Source of the DNA: Aulostomus chinensis
Taxonomy: Eukaryota > Chordata > Actinopteri > Syngnathiformes > Aulostomidae
Length of the DNA: 64,000 nt
Direction: 5' to 3'
Assembly (NCBI GenBank): GCA_037954235.1
Contig: JBBMOA010000017.1
Location: 14,410,027 to 14,474,026, forward strand
Each line of letters begins with the position of its first letter. Position 1 is the stretch's first letter. The notes under the pieces are model-generated. The model made no database searches. It had not been told where the DNA came from and saw only the letters and a list, made by a program, of their open reading frames with translations. Below are positions 10,578 to 22,794 of the stretch, piece by piece. Position numbers and translations under genes: made by a program.

Positions 10578-12728
10578 TCGCAGATCTCAGTCTTGCTGTG
10601 CAGCTAACGTATTGTTGCAAAACTACTAAAACCGACCGTATAAAATACGTGAAACAACCTCTTAACACCCCATTATTATGTGGCAGTGGTGGTACAACAT
10701 CTGTTGAAATTGCAGAGAAACAATGCCAGTTGGTTTGTTCTTTAAAGAACTTTATTTGATCATTATTCTGCTTGTTGAAATAAAATTGTCTGGAATACAA
10801 GCTTTCATGACGTGTCAATACAGTTGAAGTCTGTTCATATTTAGGCATTAAAAGCACTTGGCAATGCTGGGGAATCATTGTGGTTTGGCTTGAAAGGTGT
10901 GAAACCCAATGATGCAAGCACGACCGGTGTTGCAGTAACCGGTGGGAATTCATGTACGCCACACAAAAAGGAAATCCTAATTGTTAAAAAAAAAGCCTTT
11001 TCCATGGTGGTGCCATTTTGTTTTAATAAACTACTTACCACCACCATGAAAGAGGTTGTGGTCATTTTACATGTTTTCTACGAGTGCACCCTAAAACTAT
11101 AATTTCAGTAGCCATCTCAAATTCAAACTGCGACAAACACGTATGTTTGTGTCAAGCAGTTCCGCGAGTTATGAAGCTCTTTTCCTCTCTTTGTCGTCCC
11201 CACTCAGAGTGACAACAGGCCATGTGTGCTGCTTCTACTGCATTCTTGAAATGCGGACTTCCCGTGTCTTTAACTTGAGACTACAAGCTGGAGTGGTCGG
11301 TCAGGGGAACAGTGGGGATGCTGTCTGAAATTGTATTTGTGCATTTGTGCGTGTCCGTCCCTGCGTATATGTGTTTGTTATGTTTGTTACAGACACACAA
11401 CATTGTGGCAATGCTCCATCTGCTGGGCTGCTCAGATTTCTCGGTCCATGCCCGACCCGATTCCATCACCTTTCATGGGATTGGGGGGGAGCTGTGGTGG
11501 TGGAAGTGGTGGTAGGTGAGGGGGGAGGAATGTTAGTGGTGGGGAGTGTACACAAAAAGTCACCCTGAATCTGCCAGCTGATTAATCAAGGGTGATTCGG
11601 CAGCAAGCACAGCCTACCCGCTCCTTCCTGGCTAGTCCGTGTGTATTTATTTAGAGTAACCCGTGGCCAGTCACGCCTGACCTCAAACCATCAGGAGTAG
11701 CCACAGTTGCGCCCAAGCATAAACAAAAAATGCGTAATGAAGGTAAGGGGACAGAGGATAGGGGTGGAGTGGGAGGGGATGAGAGGGTGGGGTAAAGGGA
11801 GAGGGAGAAGGGCGGGGGCTCTTTCTTTTCTCAGAGATAGGGATCTTGAGCTTCACAGCAGAGTGCATGGGCCCAGACACTGAGCTGAAATAGCTGCCTG
11901 TGTCCTGGTGTTTACTTCTTAGTTGACATGGGAAGGGAAATCGTTGACCTATGTCCGACCAGCCAGGGTCCATCCATCTTCCAGGCTGAAGGTAGTTTTT
12001 CTTTGGTATCAAATAGCTGCTGGTGAAGGAAAAAACATTCAAATTGCGAAAAAGAATGCAAGTATTTGGACTCCAAGTTACACAAATAGATGGTTTCCTC
12101 CAATAAATATCAGTGTCCTAAATGTGGGTTCTGACAGCAACAACCAGCACCATAGGAACTATTTTCATGCATGGAAAGATAAGAAAATATTCCTTCTGTG
12201 CAGCCCTGACAAAGAGATGCACAGGTTGACTTAATTTTGACACTTTCAAATAAGAGGTAAATCTAAAGTGTGCCAAAGGAACTGGAACAATAATATTCCC
12301 GCATTGTAGTTTGTTATTTTTCTCTTTTTGTTGTTTGACTTTTTTTTATCACTATTCAGGAGAGGAATGAGTCAAGTATACCAGCTGGTTTTTCGGAGCA
12401 AATAAACTGAGGTATGCAATACTCATTATTCTCAGAAGATGGCAGTACACGTGACGTCGCAAATAGCTTGGTAGATGAAGAAGAGGTTGTCCTGGCCATC
12501 TACCTACAAAAATGGAGGTCTGGAGGAATTGCATCTGCTTGAGAGAGCTGAAGTGGATCTTTTGAAACAGCTCGGACAAAGTTTGGCAATATCTGGGAAG
12601 ACACTGGCAGCAGAAACTGCAAGTGGAGTACAGATTTGCTGAGTCAGAGCTTACCTGGAAAGAAGGGTTTCTCATCTCCTGCTGTGTGCATTTACTCCTC
12701 TACACAAAAATCAAACACACATTTTTCT
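10578..12728. other. Non-coding block, no gene seen
   Basis: Unique-looking sequence. It contains a 10-bp perfect inverted repeat at 11003-11048 (CATGGTGGTG / CACCACCATG), a GTG/GGT-rich patch at about 11490-11545 and a purine-rich patch at 11740-11820. A pyrimidine tract ending in CAG at 12360 is acceptor-like, but no credible exon follows. Confidence 0.5.
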
Positions 12729-12740
12729 CCCCCCCCCCCC
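12729..12740. repeat. Poly-C tract, C12
   Basis: Twelve C in a row. Confidence 0.95.
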
Positions 12741-14035
12741 AAGTAGTTTTGTCAAAGCATTTTCTGCAGTTCTGAGTAGATGGCTGTGACAATACTTATA
12801 CCACAGTACGTAGCCATTTCAAGTATTAAAGAAAGGCAATTTTATGTTCCATAAACTTCTATTCAGTGTTATCCATACACATTGTCTTCCACTGCTCCTT
12901 TCCAAAACAATATGGCTCATTTGAAAGGGTATAAAAGCATCAAGCTTGACCAGTTTCATCATCCATGGCAAACAAGAGTACAGCAACAAACTCCAAAGAC
13001 AGAGCCTCTATAGAGGGTTATTGATTGAACATGAAGGCTAGCCAGAAGTCTGAAATGGTTGGCTCTCAGCGGTCCCATGTGGTACCAAGAGGCCCATCGC
13101 TCTCTGTCTTTAAGAGCACAAAACACAGGAAAGAAAGAATAAAACCCACTGTGGATGGAAAGGGATGGTAGAGGATGTGTGCTTGGATATGGTCAAGAAG
13201 AAAACATCATGCTAAAAGAATGCTTCAATATTATTACAAGCATAAAGGTCAAATAGGAGCTTTATAGGGTGCGCGGTTGTCACTAACAGTGCTTTAAAGT
13301 GCTCAAAGTTATTCTAAAGGCACAGAGGGAGCACAAGTCAGATGTGACAAGGATGTTTACCAACCTCCGTGTCCTCCACACATGTTTACCTCTCGTGTTG
13401 GTAAGTAATGTGCATGACACGTGGCGATAGTCCAGAAGAGCCAGAGTGGCATTTCAGGTGAGTAGGTGGAAACAGACAAACACACCACCTGGCGCTGGGA
13501 GGAGAGAGAGAGAGCGCAGTGTCCCAGCACAGCTTGTTGGGTTCTGACCCACCACAGACCTCACTCTCCACAAACCCACCTGCCCTCTTTTTCCTCTGCC
13601 GTCATATTCAGATCAGTGCTGTCTGGCTCAAGCAGGAGGGGGGCTTGTCTCCCGTAGAGGCAAACAGAGGATGAGAGGATGAAGGGAGGGCAAGAGAGAA
13701 GGAACATAGCAGTAAACAACAGCACCTTTTGTCCTGCATCCGTCTCAGCCTGGCATCCTGCAGCGTGTGATGGGAAGACGCAATGTGGTACAGTCAGCAT
13801 TCCTGGACGTAGCTGTTGAGTCATCCCAGATGGCCGTCACTTTCCCCCGTCCTCTGTTACCTTCACTCTTTTTTTTTTTTTGTCTCTATCTCTCTTCATT
13901 GCCACCTCACATCAATGAAAGGACAGAGCCATTGGGGTGTGACTTTGAAAAATGCAAATGAAAAATTGGGGTGAAAGCACAGTGGGAGTGGCTCATCCAT
14001 CTGACCAGATGAAACAGCGCTTAAAAAAAAGACAA
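12741..14035. other. Non-coding block, no gene seen
   Basis: Mixed unique sequence with a short GA patch at 13500-13514 and a T13 run near 13870. Open frames exist on both strands around 13390-13960, but none has recognisable protein features. Confidence 0.5.
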
Positions 14036-14046
14036 CCCCCCCCCCC
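14036..14046. repeat. Poly-C tract, C11
   Basis: Eleven C followed by A6. Confidence 0.93.
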
Positions 14047-14061
14047 AAAAAACCCGCTTCA

Positions 14062-14425
14062 TGCCCTTTTGAGAAAGAAGTGGAAATAAGTTGAGAATAA
14101 ATTCAATGTAAATAAGAGCAGGAAGATAATTTGAGAAAAAGTGGACTCCTGTCTATGCAGGGAGTTTCACAAGGGGAGCGACTGACAGTTTCTTTGTTAC
14201 TAGAGCAGATTCTGAAGCACAATTCCACTGATTCATCAGTGCAGGGCATTTTGTAGCAGCACTCATACGGTATGTGCTATTTGACAGAGTCTCAAAAGGT
14301 CAATTTTAATCTCAAAAAGCCGAATTTATTCACAAAATGTTGTCTTTATTCTCAAAATGCACAATGAAGAAGAAAAAAAAAATCTTCCTGCTCTGAATTT
14401 GAAAAAATTTCCACTTTTGTCTCGA
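14062..14425. mobile_element. MITE-like element with inverted arms and an internal 20-bp repeat (candidate)
   Basis: The left arm (about 14062-14130) is, after reverse complementing, similar to the right arm (about 14382-14425). Shared blocks in the same order are ATCTTCCTGCTCT, GAATTT and ATTTCCACTT, with small indels between them. Inside, TCTCAAAA-type words recur at a 20-bp period over about 14290-14360 (3.5 degenerate copies). Inverted arms plus internal repeats suggest a decayed non-autonomous DNA element or a foldback element. No target-site duplication was identified. Confidence 0.42.
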
Positions 14426-15214
14426 AGTACACGCTAGAGAAGAAAACTTCTTACTGTCAACTTTTTTCTCTTTTAGGGCATAAAGAAAAATATTCCTATC
14501 CTCATCAGGCCCCAGTATTCTGTCGTATGTTATTTGAATGTTGTCTGGCTGAAAATGCCAGTATTTTTATAAACCTATACCAGCCATTTTGAATCCACAT
14601 GCTCTCCCCAGGTCATTGGTCCCTACTCTTGGCCTCTTCTCAGGCTTTTCTACTGCGGTCCCTCTAAACATGAGAGCAGATCAGAAAAGAGGGTGGCATC
14701 GAACAACAATAAGCACAAATATACATAAAAATCTGAGATATTTCAAAACGTAAAGGCTCAAAATAAAAGCTTGCCTCTGATAAATGAAGAAATACCTGAA
14801 CACTTTGAGGAAATATGAAAAAATGACATCAGGCAATGACCCACGTGACACTGCGTCCACACCTGAAGGCCGACAAAGAATCTTCTATTAAAACCAAGGT
14901 GATATTATGAAACTGCCTATGCAGCAGACTTGGAAAATTAAAAGTTAATGAAAGATTTTTCTTTTATGAGTAGATTTTATATAAATCTAAAAACTTTCAC
15001 AATTACCACCTGACATATTTACGTGGGAAATGTTATTCATCGACCATTAAATTTCATACCAGAATGGAAGCGAAAGCATGACTAACCTTTTATAATAATA
15101 ATAGTAATAATAATAGTAGTAACAATAATGATATAAACAACATCTGAGGTAATTATACAGATGCCAAATGTAAAGAAGCACTTCCTGTCACAGTTAATTC
15201 TCCTAACAGCTTCT
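14426..15214. other. A+T-rich non-coding block, no gene seen
   Basis: Unique-looking sequence with an imperfect (TAA)n patch at about 15090-15131. Nothing coding. Confidence 0.5.
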
Positions 15215-15236
15215 GGGGGGGGGGGGGGGGGGGGGG
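15215..15236. repeat. Poly-G tract, G22
   Basis: Twenty-two consecutive G. Its true length is uncertain, as it is for any assembled homopolymer. Confidence 0.95.
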
Positions 15237-16071
15237 AGATGCATAACCCTTTGACTTGCAACAGTTCCGATTTTTTCAAGCCGACTTGACAGACGCTACA
15301 ATATTCCCCACATCTTGAGATGAGAAAAATATGAAAATGCATTATTAATTTCACAATGTGGATCACCAATATTCATAGAAAGTAAAGAAAGATGCAGGCA
15401 AGCAAGCAGGCGGATGTGCAAGCCAACGAGCGAAAGAGCAACTCTAACCTTGAGCTTTCACCATTGCAGCTTGGCATCTCTGAAAACATGTTCTTCTTTT
15501 TTTCTTTTTTTTTCCAAGTGTGGGTTGTCAACGGCACTGTCACAGGCAAGGAGAGGCGACGTTAAGTAAAGAAGGACACATGTGGCTCTGGGAGAAGGAG
15601 GAGGAGGCTGCTGGTGATGGCGGCGGTGGTGGGGTCTCTCTCTAAAGTCACTCACAGAGTTCCTGTCACGGTTAAGTAGACAGGTGCTTACTGTTAACAC
15701 CCCTCTAATATCTTTATGCATATTTATGAATCCCACCCCCCCACCCCTTATAATACGTTGCTCGTTAATGTCACAGCTGCCAAATATTGACTATGACTTC
15801 CTTTTAAAAAGTGCATAAATAAAACAGCTTTTAAAGATTCTGACCTGCTTAAATACACCGCTTTTCCTGTCCCTTTGATCAAAAAGCTTTTCATTATTCA
15901 AGTCCCGCTGCTTCTTTATATTCTGCCACCTCATCTGCTGCAAATAAGCACTATATCTTTATTTAGAGTAGCTACCTATCCCTTCATCTACCATACACCG
16001 GCACTTAATCCTTCTTCTTTTTCTTGTGTCTTAGTGTGGTCAGGGAGTGCTCTCATTATGGGAAAGTTTAA

Positions 16072-16074
<3 letters not shown>
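15237..16074. other. Non-coding sequence, no gene seen
   Basis: Contains a GCAAGCAAGCAGG patch near 15400, a T-rich run at 15494-15515 and a GGC/GGT-rich patch near 15600-15632. No gene. Confidence 0.5.
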
Positions 16075-16136
<62 letters not shown>

Positions 16137-16143
16137 GGGGGGG
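16075..16143. repeat. (TG)n microsatellite ending in a G run
   Basis: About 30 TG units (16075-16135) followed by G8. The same TG-then-G arrangement occurs at 1641-1685 and 57131-57200. Confidence 0.97.
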
Positions 16144-16999
16144 ACGACTTGCTGCTGGGTCTCATCAGTGAGAAAGAGGGAAATGGCTTTATAGTCTCAG
16201 AGGATTTGTATGCTGATTGCTCGCTAATTCTGACTCTTGCTCCATAAATGTGAGTCTTTATTCCCATGAAAAGTTGGCCAAGAATTGCAGAAGGCTGCAC
16301 ATGAGAGGAAAACGTTTGAAGAGACGCGTATGAAAGTTGACAAGTTCCTACTTCACTGTAAAATGTCAGTCCTAATTTTGGCAAAGATTCCCATCAGACA
16401 GATTTACTACCAGTCAGAGCTGTACACAATACGTGTGGGGCTTAATCAACAGACTTGCACTGTATATACTTTTCAGAGTTAATCTTAAAACTGTCTGGAA
16501 ATACTGCTTAGATGGGAGTTTTTTTTTGTAGTAGTAGTACAGTTCGGATGTCAGACTAAAAGTAGGAGAAAAGGTTAGCGGTGCTCAAGATGGGGTTTTT
16601 ATTCTATGAACAGTTACTTCCAGAAATTGCACAATGAAAATCAAAGTGTCTAATTTCTAGTAAACAGTAATAATTATAAAAAATCTGATTATACTTAACA
16701 TTATGGGCTGGGTAAATGGGCTTTTTTTTTTTTAAGACTGTGAAATATTTTGTAGTACACAAATATACTTGGCAATACTTTGATTTTTACATTGTAAAAC
16801 AGATGGTTGTTATTTTAAAAATGCATGATGAATATGATCTACAAGATCTGAAGATCTCAAAGGATCAATGGCCCAAATAACGTGTTTTAAAAATCCAGCA
16901 GGGATCCGCACAGATGTGAGCGACGGGCTGACATAAAGCCAGAACAATAAGGATGGAGAACATTCATATCAAAGCTTTTACATTCTGGTGGAATTTCAG
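16144..16999. other. A+T-rich non-coding sequence, no gene seen
   Basis: Unique-looking sequence with T runs at 16519-16526 and 16722-16733. Nothing assignable. Confidence 0.5.
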
Positions 17000-17310
17000 T
17001 TTTCACCTTTTGGTCTGCGAGAGAAAACAAATTAGCTCACTGGAGTCACGGGTGGGATCAGAGGTCAATCCTGACACAGGAAGGCATGGTGTGACAGGCT
17101 TAGGCCACTTGGACTTCTCGCCCAAGGAACAGATGCAAGCAGCAGCAGTGTGATTATCGCCACGGCGACCGAGGAACAGGAGCAATGGCCCTTGGATGGA
17201 TGCTGGTAATTACCTAGGCTCCCCTGGGAAGGAGATGACACGGGCCCGCCACTCTTGGAGATCACAGGGGCGTAATTAAAGCTGCAGTAACAGTTGTTAA
17301 TAGGGCAGCA
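17000..17310. promoter_or_regulatory. Candidate conserved non-coding element
   Basis: Repeat-free block of balanced composition with homeodomain-type cores (AAATTAGCT, GGTAATTACC, CGTAATTAAAG), a GTGATTATCG word and an AGCAGCAGC patch. GGTAATTACC (about 17205-17214) is a perfect 10-bp palindrome. Regulatory role is inferred from texture only. Confidence 0.33.
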
Positions 17311-17764
17311 AATAAAGGTAGCAGGGGAAGAAGGAACAGAGAAAGCAAGGGGGGAAAGAATGGGGGGGCATAATGGAGGATTGTCTGGTCTTTGTCCTCT
17401 CTACTGTTTGTTTTGTACACTGTGACCTTCTAGAAAGGCAACGGATTTAAATGAAGGGCAATTGATTTCAGTCGGAAAATAAAGGAAAGCACAAAAAAAT
17501 TCAAAAGTGATCAGGAGACATTTCCTGTTTATTTTCATTTCCAGCTTTACATTTTCATGCCGAAACTTCAAAATGAAAGCGAGGAGCTCTGCACGATTGG
17601 GACTGCTCAAGTCCAAAATGCTTGAATTTTAAAAATTGACCAAAAAAATGTGTTGTATTTTTGAAAGTTGCGGAAACTAGTTAACGTTGTGATTTGGTAT
17701 AAAGATTGTGGTTGTTTAAAAAAACATGCAACCCCAATTCTTACCAGCCTACCTAAAGTATATA

Positions 17765-17767
<3 letters not shown>
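17311..17767. other. Non-coding sequence, no gene seen
   Basis: A purine-rich patch (17320-17370) followed by A+T-rich unique sequence. Confidence 0.5.

Positions 17768-17818
<51 letters not shown>
17768..17818. repeat. (TA)n microsatellite
   Basis: About 25 uninterrupted TA units, self-complementary and able to extrude as a cruciform. Confidence 0.97.
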
Positions 17819-17821
<3 letters not shown>

Positions 17822-20389
17822 CTGGGTAAGCTTTACTGTACAGCAAACATGTCACAAAGTCACCTCAAGACCTCTGCTGGCATGAAATCAGTGAGGAAAC
17901 TCTTTAAGTGCAGCAATAATGGTTGCGGGTGACAGGTGTGTTTTTGTCTTGCTTGACAGTGTGTGATGCCGAGAGTGCCCACGCAGAGCTCTTAAAAGCA
18001 CAATACAAGAACCAAAGTGTCAGAGCACATCACTGCAGCTGGTTAGAGTCACAAAACCCTCTGACAGCACCAAAATGGCTTCTCTTGCTTTTGTGTGTGT
18101 GTGTGTGTGCGCGCGCTCCACTCGACTTTTTATAAATGACCACATTCAACCCAGTACGGCACTTGACAGGCCTATGAAGCGTTGGTCCTGAAAGGCCTAA
18201 TGTGAAGAAATACACATTGCTTTAAAGAGAGAAGGGGAGGGGGTTTGTAAGTGTGTATGAGCAACTTGAATGGCTTTCAGCTTGGTGGTAAGGGTTTTTT
18301 TTTTCAAAGAGAATTGGGGAGAAACGGGCAAGTGAGAAGCCACCAAAACTTTGTGGAATGTTCCTATCGATCCAGCTGATGGACGCAGTGCAAAGAACAA
18401 TGAAGACAACAATAGCATTTGTGCCACTATAAATGCATCAAAGCTACTTGAAGATTGTTGTCCTTTAACCCGTGAAGCCATTTTCAAGTCTTACTTACTG
18501 TCTGCAGTTGCAAAGAGAGAGAGAGGGAGAGAGAGAGGCAGATCGGATGACCGTGACGATAATACGCGACCTCACCAGTCAAGTCTGTCTCCTAGCCGAG
18601 GGGAGTCCCGCAGAGAATTGGCCATGCTGAGCTTGACACGGAATACCCACCCAGATAATTGGCAAGATTCTGGCTGGTGATATTTTTGGGATTAACTTGA
18701 TGATCCAAAAACAAAAAAGAAAACAAAAAAAAGTCGCAATTTCTTTGGCAAATAGGGCCAATATCATCTAACGAACCTCAATCTTTCAATTATTGGTGTT
18801 TAGTTGTCTCAAAAAAAAAAGTCCACTAGGAATTGTTCGTCCAACTTGGAGCTGCCAATTCATACAATAATGTGAGCCAAGAAAAAGGGATGGATAAATA
18901 ATCTTTATTCTGGTGAAATAGCCGTGACCATTAGTGCTTAGTGCTCATGGACCACCAGCTTATTCCGTGTCAATATTCCTCAGGCTTGAAATAAAGTGTC
19001 CACATCTTCTGGTTTTCAACTTCCCAAAAATATGTTTCATTTTGGAACCACATGAAGCCCTGTTTCATTGTATTCCCAGATCCCCTTTACATCACGCTGT
19101 CTTGGTGGGAACATTACCTTTACACATCACGCAAGTGTAGAAGCAGAAAGAGACACAATCCAGGGACGGATCGTACTGCTCCTGATCCCAGAAACACAAA
19201 AAGTGTAAAAATGGAGGTTGAGGCCCGTTTTTATAAAAACCTTTGCCAAGGAGGTTACGTGTTTGGTGCAGATGGTTTATAAGCAGGATGACGTAGAAAC
19301 GATGTAGCCTGACTGCTAGGTAGAAGAGTAGCATTGGCCACGAATGAAGACGATACACTTTCTGAGCTGATCTTTTGATTTTTTTTTCTTAAGTTCGTCA
19401 CAGAAGTGTGCGATTCTAGTTGGTCGGTTGGTTTGTGAGCAGGAAAATCTACCGGGCGAATTTTTAATTCTTGATTTGGATCCTGCTGCTGCTACCGGCT
19501 GATAGATTTGAGTCTCAACTACTTTCTCGATCCTGCGTCCTGTTGCAGATCATTGGCAGGATATACAGAGCAGTCACTATCAGTATTTTTGGACATGTTA
19601 TAAATGGTTTTTTTTTTTTTTTGAGGATTTCTGTATCTACACAGCCTCCTCAAGTGCCTTCTAGTCCTGGACTCTTCACATGTAAGGAGCGTAATTACTT
19701 TCAGCTCCTGTTTTAGACTCACCGTTGGACAACATTTGAACTTTCCAGACATGAAGGTACTCTGTGTTATCTACATTTAAAAGATGTGCGCGTTCACTCG
19801 TCTGGAGACCTCTGCAACCTGCGCTACGATTACCAATAACACCTTTCTCCGTGCAGGATTTGCAGAGACATTTATGTGCATCTTCAGAGAGGTGTAATTC
19901 CGTCTCTGCTCTCTGTGGTAACATTCACGCATCACACATTGCAAATGTCCGCATGCTCTCTCTTTCTTTGAGTGTTGTGCTGTCAGTGTTTCATGACTTA
20001 TTCACTCATTTTATCCCACTCAGGACATCAATATTTAATAAGGAGGGAAGCATGTTTTCCCATGGCTTAATAAAGGATACGGTGTTCATGCACAACACAC
20101 GCACAGAGCGTAACAGCTTGTATTCGCTTGTTCTGTGGTGATGAAGAAGCCACGTACTGTATTCAATAGCCAGGACGTCTACTGTAACTAATATAAATTT
20201 AATGACATGTCCCATTGCTATTAAACAGAACTTTTATACACAAAAATGTTCCAAAAAAAATGCGTGCATAGTCTGTGTTTTTCAAAAAAACATTACAGAT
20301 CTTTCATGCACAGTTTACCCCCTTTTCGCCATCATCCGACCCCCGGCCATAACTCGTAAATTAATCCATCTGCATTTGATCTAAAGCTG
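17819..20389. other. Non-coding block with minor simple repeats
   Basis: Contains a GT tract ending in GCGCGCG (18091-18116), a GA patch (18515-18538), a T8-9 run (18295-18304) and a T15 run (19608-19622). Open frames of 60-125 codons occur, but I recognise none as protein. Confidence 0.5.
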
Positions 20390-20818
20390 GGTTTAGTCAG
20401 GTAAATCGATGGCTATAACCTCATGCATCTAAAGGGCAAGCGTGACTCAATTAACATACTGTGTTACTTGATTAGCTAGCGATCAGTACAGTCCTAGAGC
20501 TATATCAATTCCACAGTTAACGCTCATCAAATCTAATACCGGCTGGTAATCCTCATGCCCCATGCTGTCATATCCTGTTGGCTGGTTGCATCTAAACTTA
20601 TTTGTCAACCTTTTGTCTTCCTTAATCTGGTTAAATCAATAGAAACATTCGCCCTTGATCCGGCATGGGGAGTTTGGATCAATACGAATATTGATCAATA
20701 AGTGATATTGGATGCGTTGGGAGGTCAGCCAGTCCTAGTAGGGTCGAGGCTAATCAGTTTAAGTTGCCCACAGGCAGTAAAATGGGGGCTAAGTGAAGAT
20801 TAAGTAGCGACCTGGACT
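20390..20818. promoter_or_regulatory. Candidate conserved non-coding element with onecut-like palindrome
   Basis: Repeat-free block dense in homeodomain-type words (TTGATTAGC, TAATCTGG, GGCTAATCAG, GGTAATCC). It includes nested palindromes at 20677-20700: GATCAATA-CGAA-TATTGATC, and the perfect 12-mer TATTGATCAATA. The TTGATC/ATCAAT cores resemble onecut/HNF6 or cut-homeodomain sites. The function is inferred. Confidence 0.35.
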
Positions 20819-20819
20819 G

Positions 20820-20865
20820 CAGAGAGAGAGAGAGAACGAGAGAGGAGAGAGAGAGAGAGAGAGAG
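20820..20865. repeat. (GA)n microsatellite, interrupted
   Basis: GA units interrupted by AACG and GGAG. Polypurine on the + strand. Confidence 0.95.
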
Positions 20866-22479
20866 TCTTTGACTTCCTTCACAGAGAAAAACACTGAAAA
20901 CTGGAGCTTTGATTCATCTCATATGTCTGATCATACTCGTTGAATTATGTAATAGCTTCAGTCTTGCTTATACTTAAATACCCAATATTTGACATACATC
21001 TTTATATCTGGAAGTATACGCCTCTGTTTACACCTGGTATTATAACCTAATCTGATCTTGTCATTATATTTAGGCCTGGTACTTTGTCTGAGATCAGATC
21101 TCCATCATCAAGAGCCCATTTTGTGAATGTGAGCGCTGTAGTCAGTGGAAAGTCACCGGTTAACATTAGCCTTATTTTTTCCTTTCCAGGTCCATGAAAA
21201 CCATCTTCTATTTGTCACCTCTGCTCAGGAAGTAAAGGCATCTCTATTTTTTGGTCAGTAGGATATCGCAAAAAACAAGTTTTATGAATCTAAATCCAAA
21301 ACATGAACAGATACTGATGAATTTTGGTAGAAAGATGGGTAATATCACAAAAAAACCCATGGAACAAGGGCGATAGTCCCGAATCCTGAAAACTGTTCCT
21401 CATAATTTGAGGAATAGTTCAAAGAACATTTCAGTTTCCAAGGATTATCTTGTTTATGTTCCAGATCTGTAATCCCAAAAGCCAATTTGCCATATAGTTG
21501 TCGACCTCGCTTCAAACTTTGAGCACATTTTGATTGAATTCATTTCAGCTCTGCATTTAAAACAGATGGATAATAAATTCCTGAGATGTTATGGATCACG
21601 ATCCGGGTTGGGGATTTGGATTAACTCTTTGTTGCAGTTGGGAAGAAAAATGATGACCGGATTTTGCCGATACTCCGATTTGAACTACATATTCCGTATC
21701 TACGTCGTCTCCTCGGTGGAGGTATGTGAGCTCACTAGTCTACTTTTGAAAAATGTCTTTGTAAATTGGCCCACTTCTGTGCCGTCACTCCATGAAGCTA
21801 ATTCACATCTAATTCACTAATGGCTCCAGATTCTGATGCACAGTGAGCTCATTCATTGGTATTGGAGAAGGGGGAGGGGGTGTTCATGATATTGCTGTGG
21901 TAAATACGGATTGTGTACTGCACGAGTATATTAGAAGTTTTTCTTTGAGGTCAAATGAACAAATTTTCTACATTTGAACACAGAGGGTTTCTTCTAAGGT
22001 GGAAATGGAATTCTATTGCTCATCCGTTGTGGATGACATGTCGCACAACCAGGAGACTCAACAGTGAATACACAAGTGGACGTACACTCCAGCGAAAAAC
22101 AAAAAACAAAACAAAACAAAAAAAACAGCCTGTATTAAATTTTGTTGAATTTTTCATTGCATAGCTTTTTCTTGTCCATGCTGAATCTATGTTCTGATCC
22201 AAGCTAGGTCACCGTCGTATGGAATCATCAGAGGAGCTACGTCGGAGAAGGATGTGTCACATGACATTAATGATAACACACAGAATTCCATGTGGTAAAA
22301 ATGTTATAAAATAAAAATTGGAGAAAAGAAGTCGAGGACCCAGGACACTGACAGAGAGGTACGAGAGAGAAAGAAAACAAGAGCGAGCGGTGAGATGTGC
22401 TGGAGTCGGGGCAATAGATGACCTTTTCTGAGCAGAGCCCCTCTTGCAGTCTTAGGTCCAAGGTACATTTTTATTTATA
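20866..22479. other. Non-coding block, no gene seen
   Basis: Unique-looking A+T-rich sequence. An A-rich (AAAAC)n-like patch lies at 22096-22127. Nothing coding. Confidence 0.5.
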
Positions 22480-22690
22480 GAAGGTATTTATAGAAGTGAT
22501 TTTCCCGAGGTTATCCTGAGCAAAATGCCAGTTCTCATTACCAGCCGGGTCCTGCCTGGGCCTCATTTTATGGTTGGATGAGCCCAGGCAGCAGGGGACC
22601 CAGCATGCAGCCCAGGGTCACCTATTAAATCCTCATGTCCAAGAGAGCACCATCATGCACTTCTTGTTCTACACTGGGTGGGGCTATGGA
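22480..22690. promoter_or_regulatory. Candidate conserved element containing a strong hairpin
   Basis: Repeat-free, GC-balanced block. At 22547-22601 two arms pair: GGGTCC with GGACCC, and TGCCTGGGC(c)TCA with TGAGCCCAGGCA, around a 13-nt loop. There is one bulged C on the left and five unpaired bases (22591-22595) on the right. The block could be a structured RNA segment or a palindromic protein-binding region; the sequence does not decide. Confidence 0.35.
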
Positions 22691-22738
22691 GCAGCAGGCA
22701 CCGAGCAAGTGCAGGGGTGGCCAGGTGTGTGTACAGAC

Positions 22739-22794
22739 CTGTGTGTTTGTGTGTGTGTGTGCGTGCGTGTGTGTGTGTGTGTGTGTGCGTGCGT
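22739..22794. repeat. (GT)n microsatellite with GCGTGCG interruptions
   Basis: About 27 GT-type units, interrupted near 22761-22766 and 22787-22792. Confidence 0.95.

Noticed and set aside
12352..12680. Acceptor-like CAG at 12360 and acidic DEEEVVLAIYL peptide on the + strand at about 12475
   Set aside because: It recalls the start of Harbinger-type transposases, but the frame stops within a few codons and no further domain follows.
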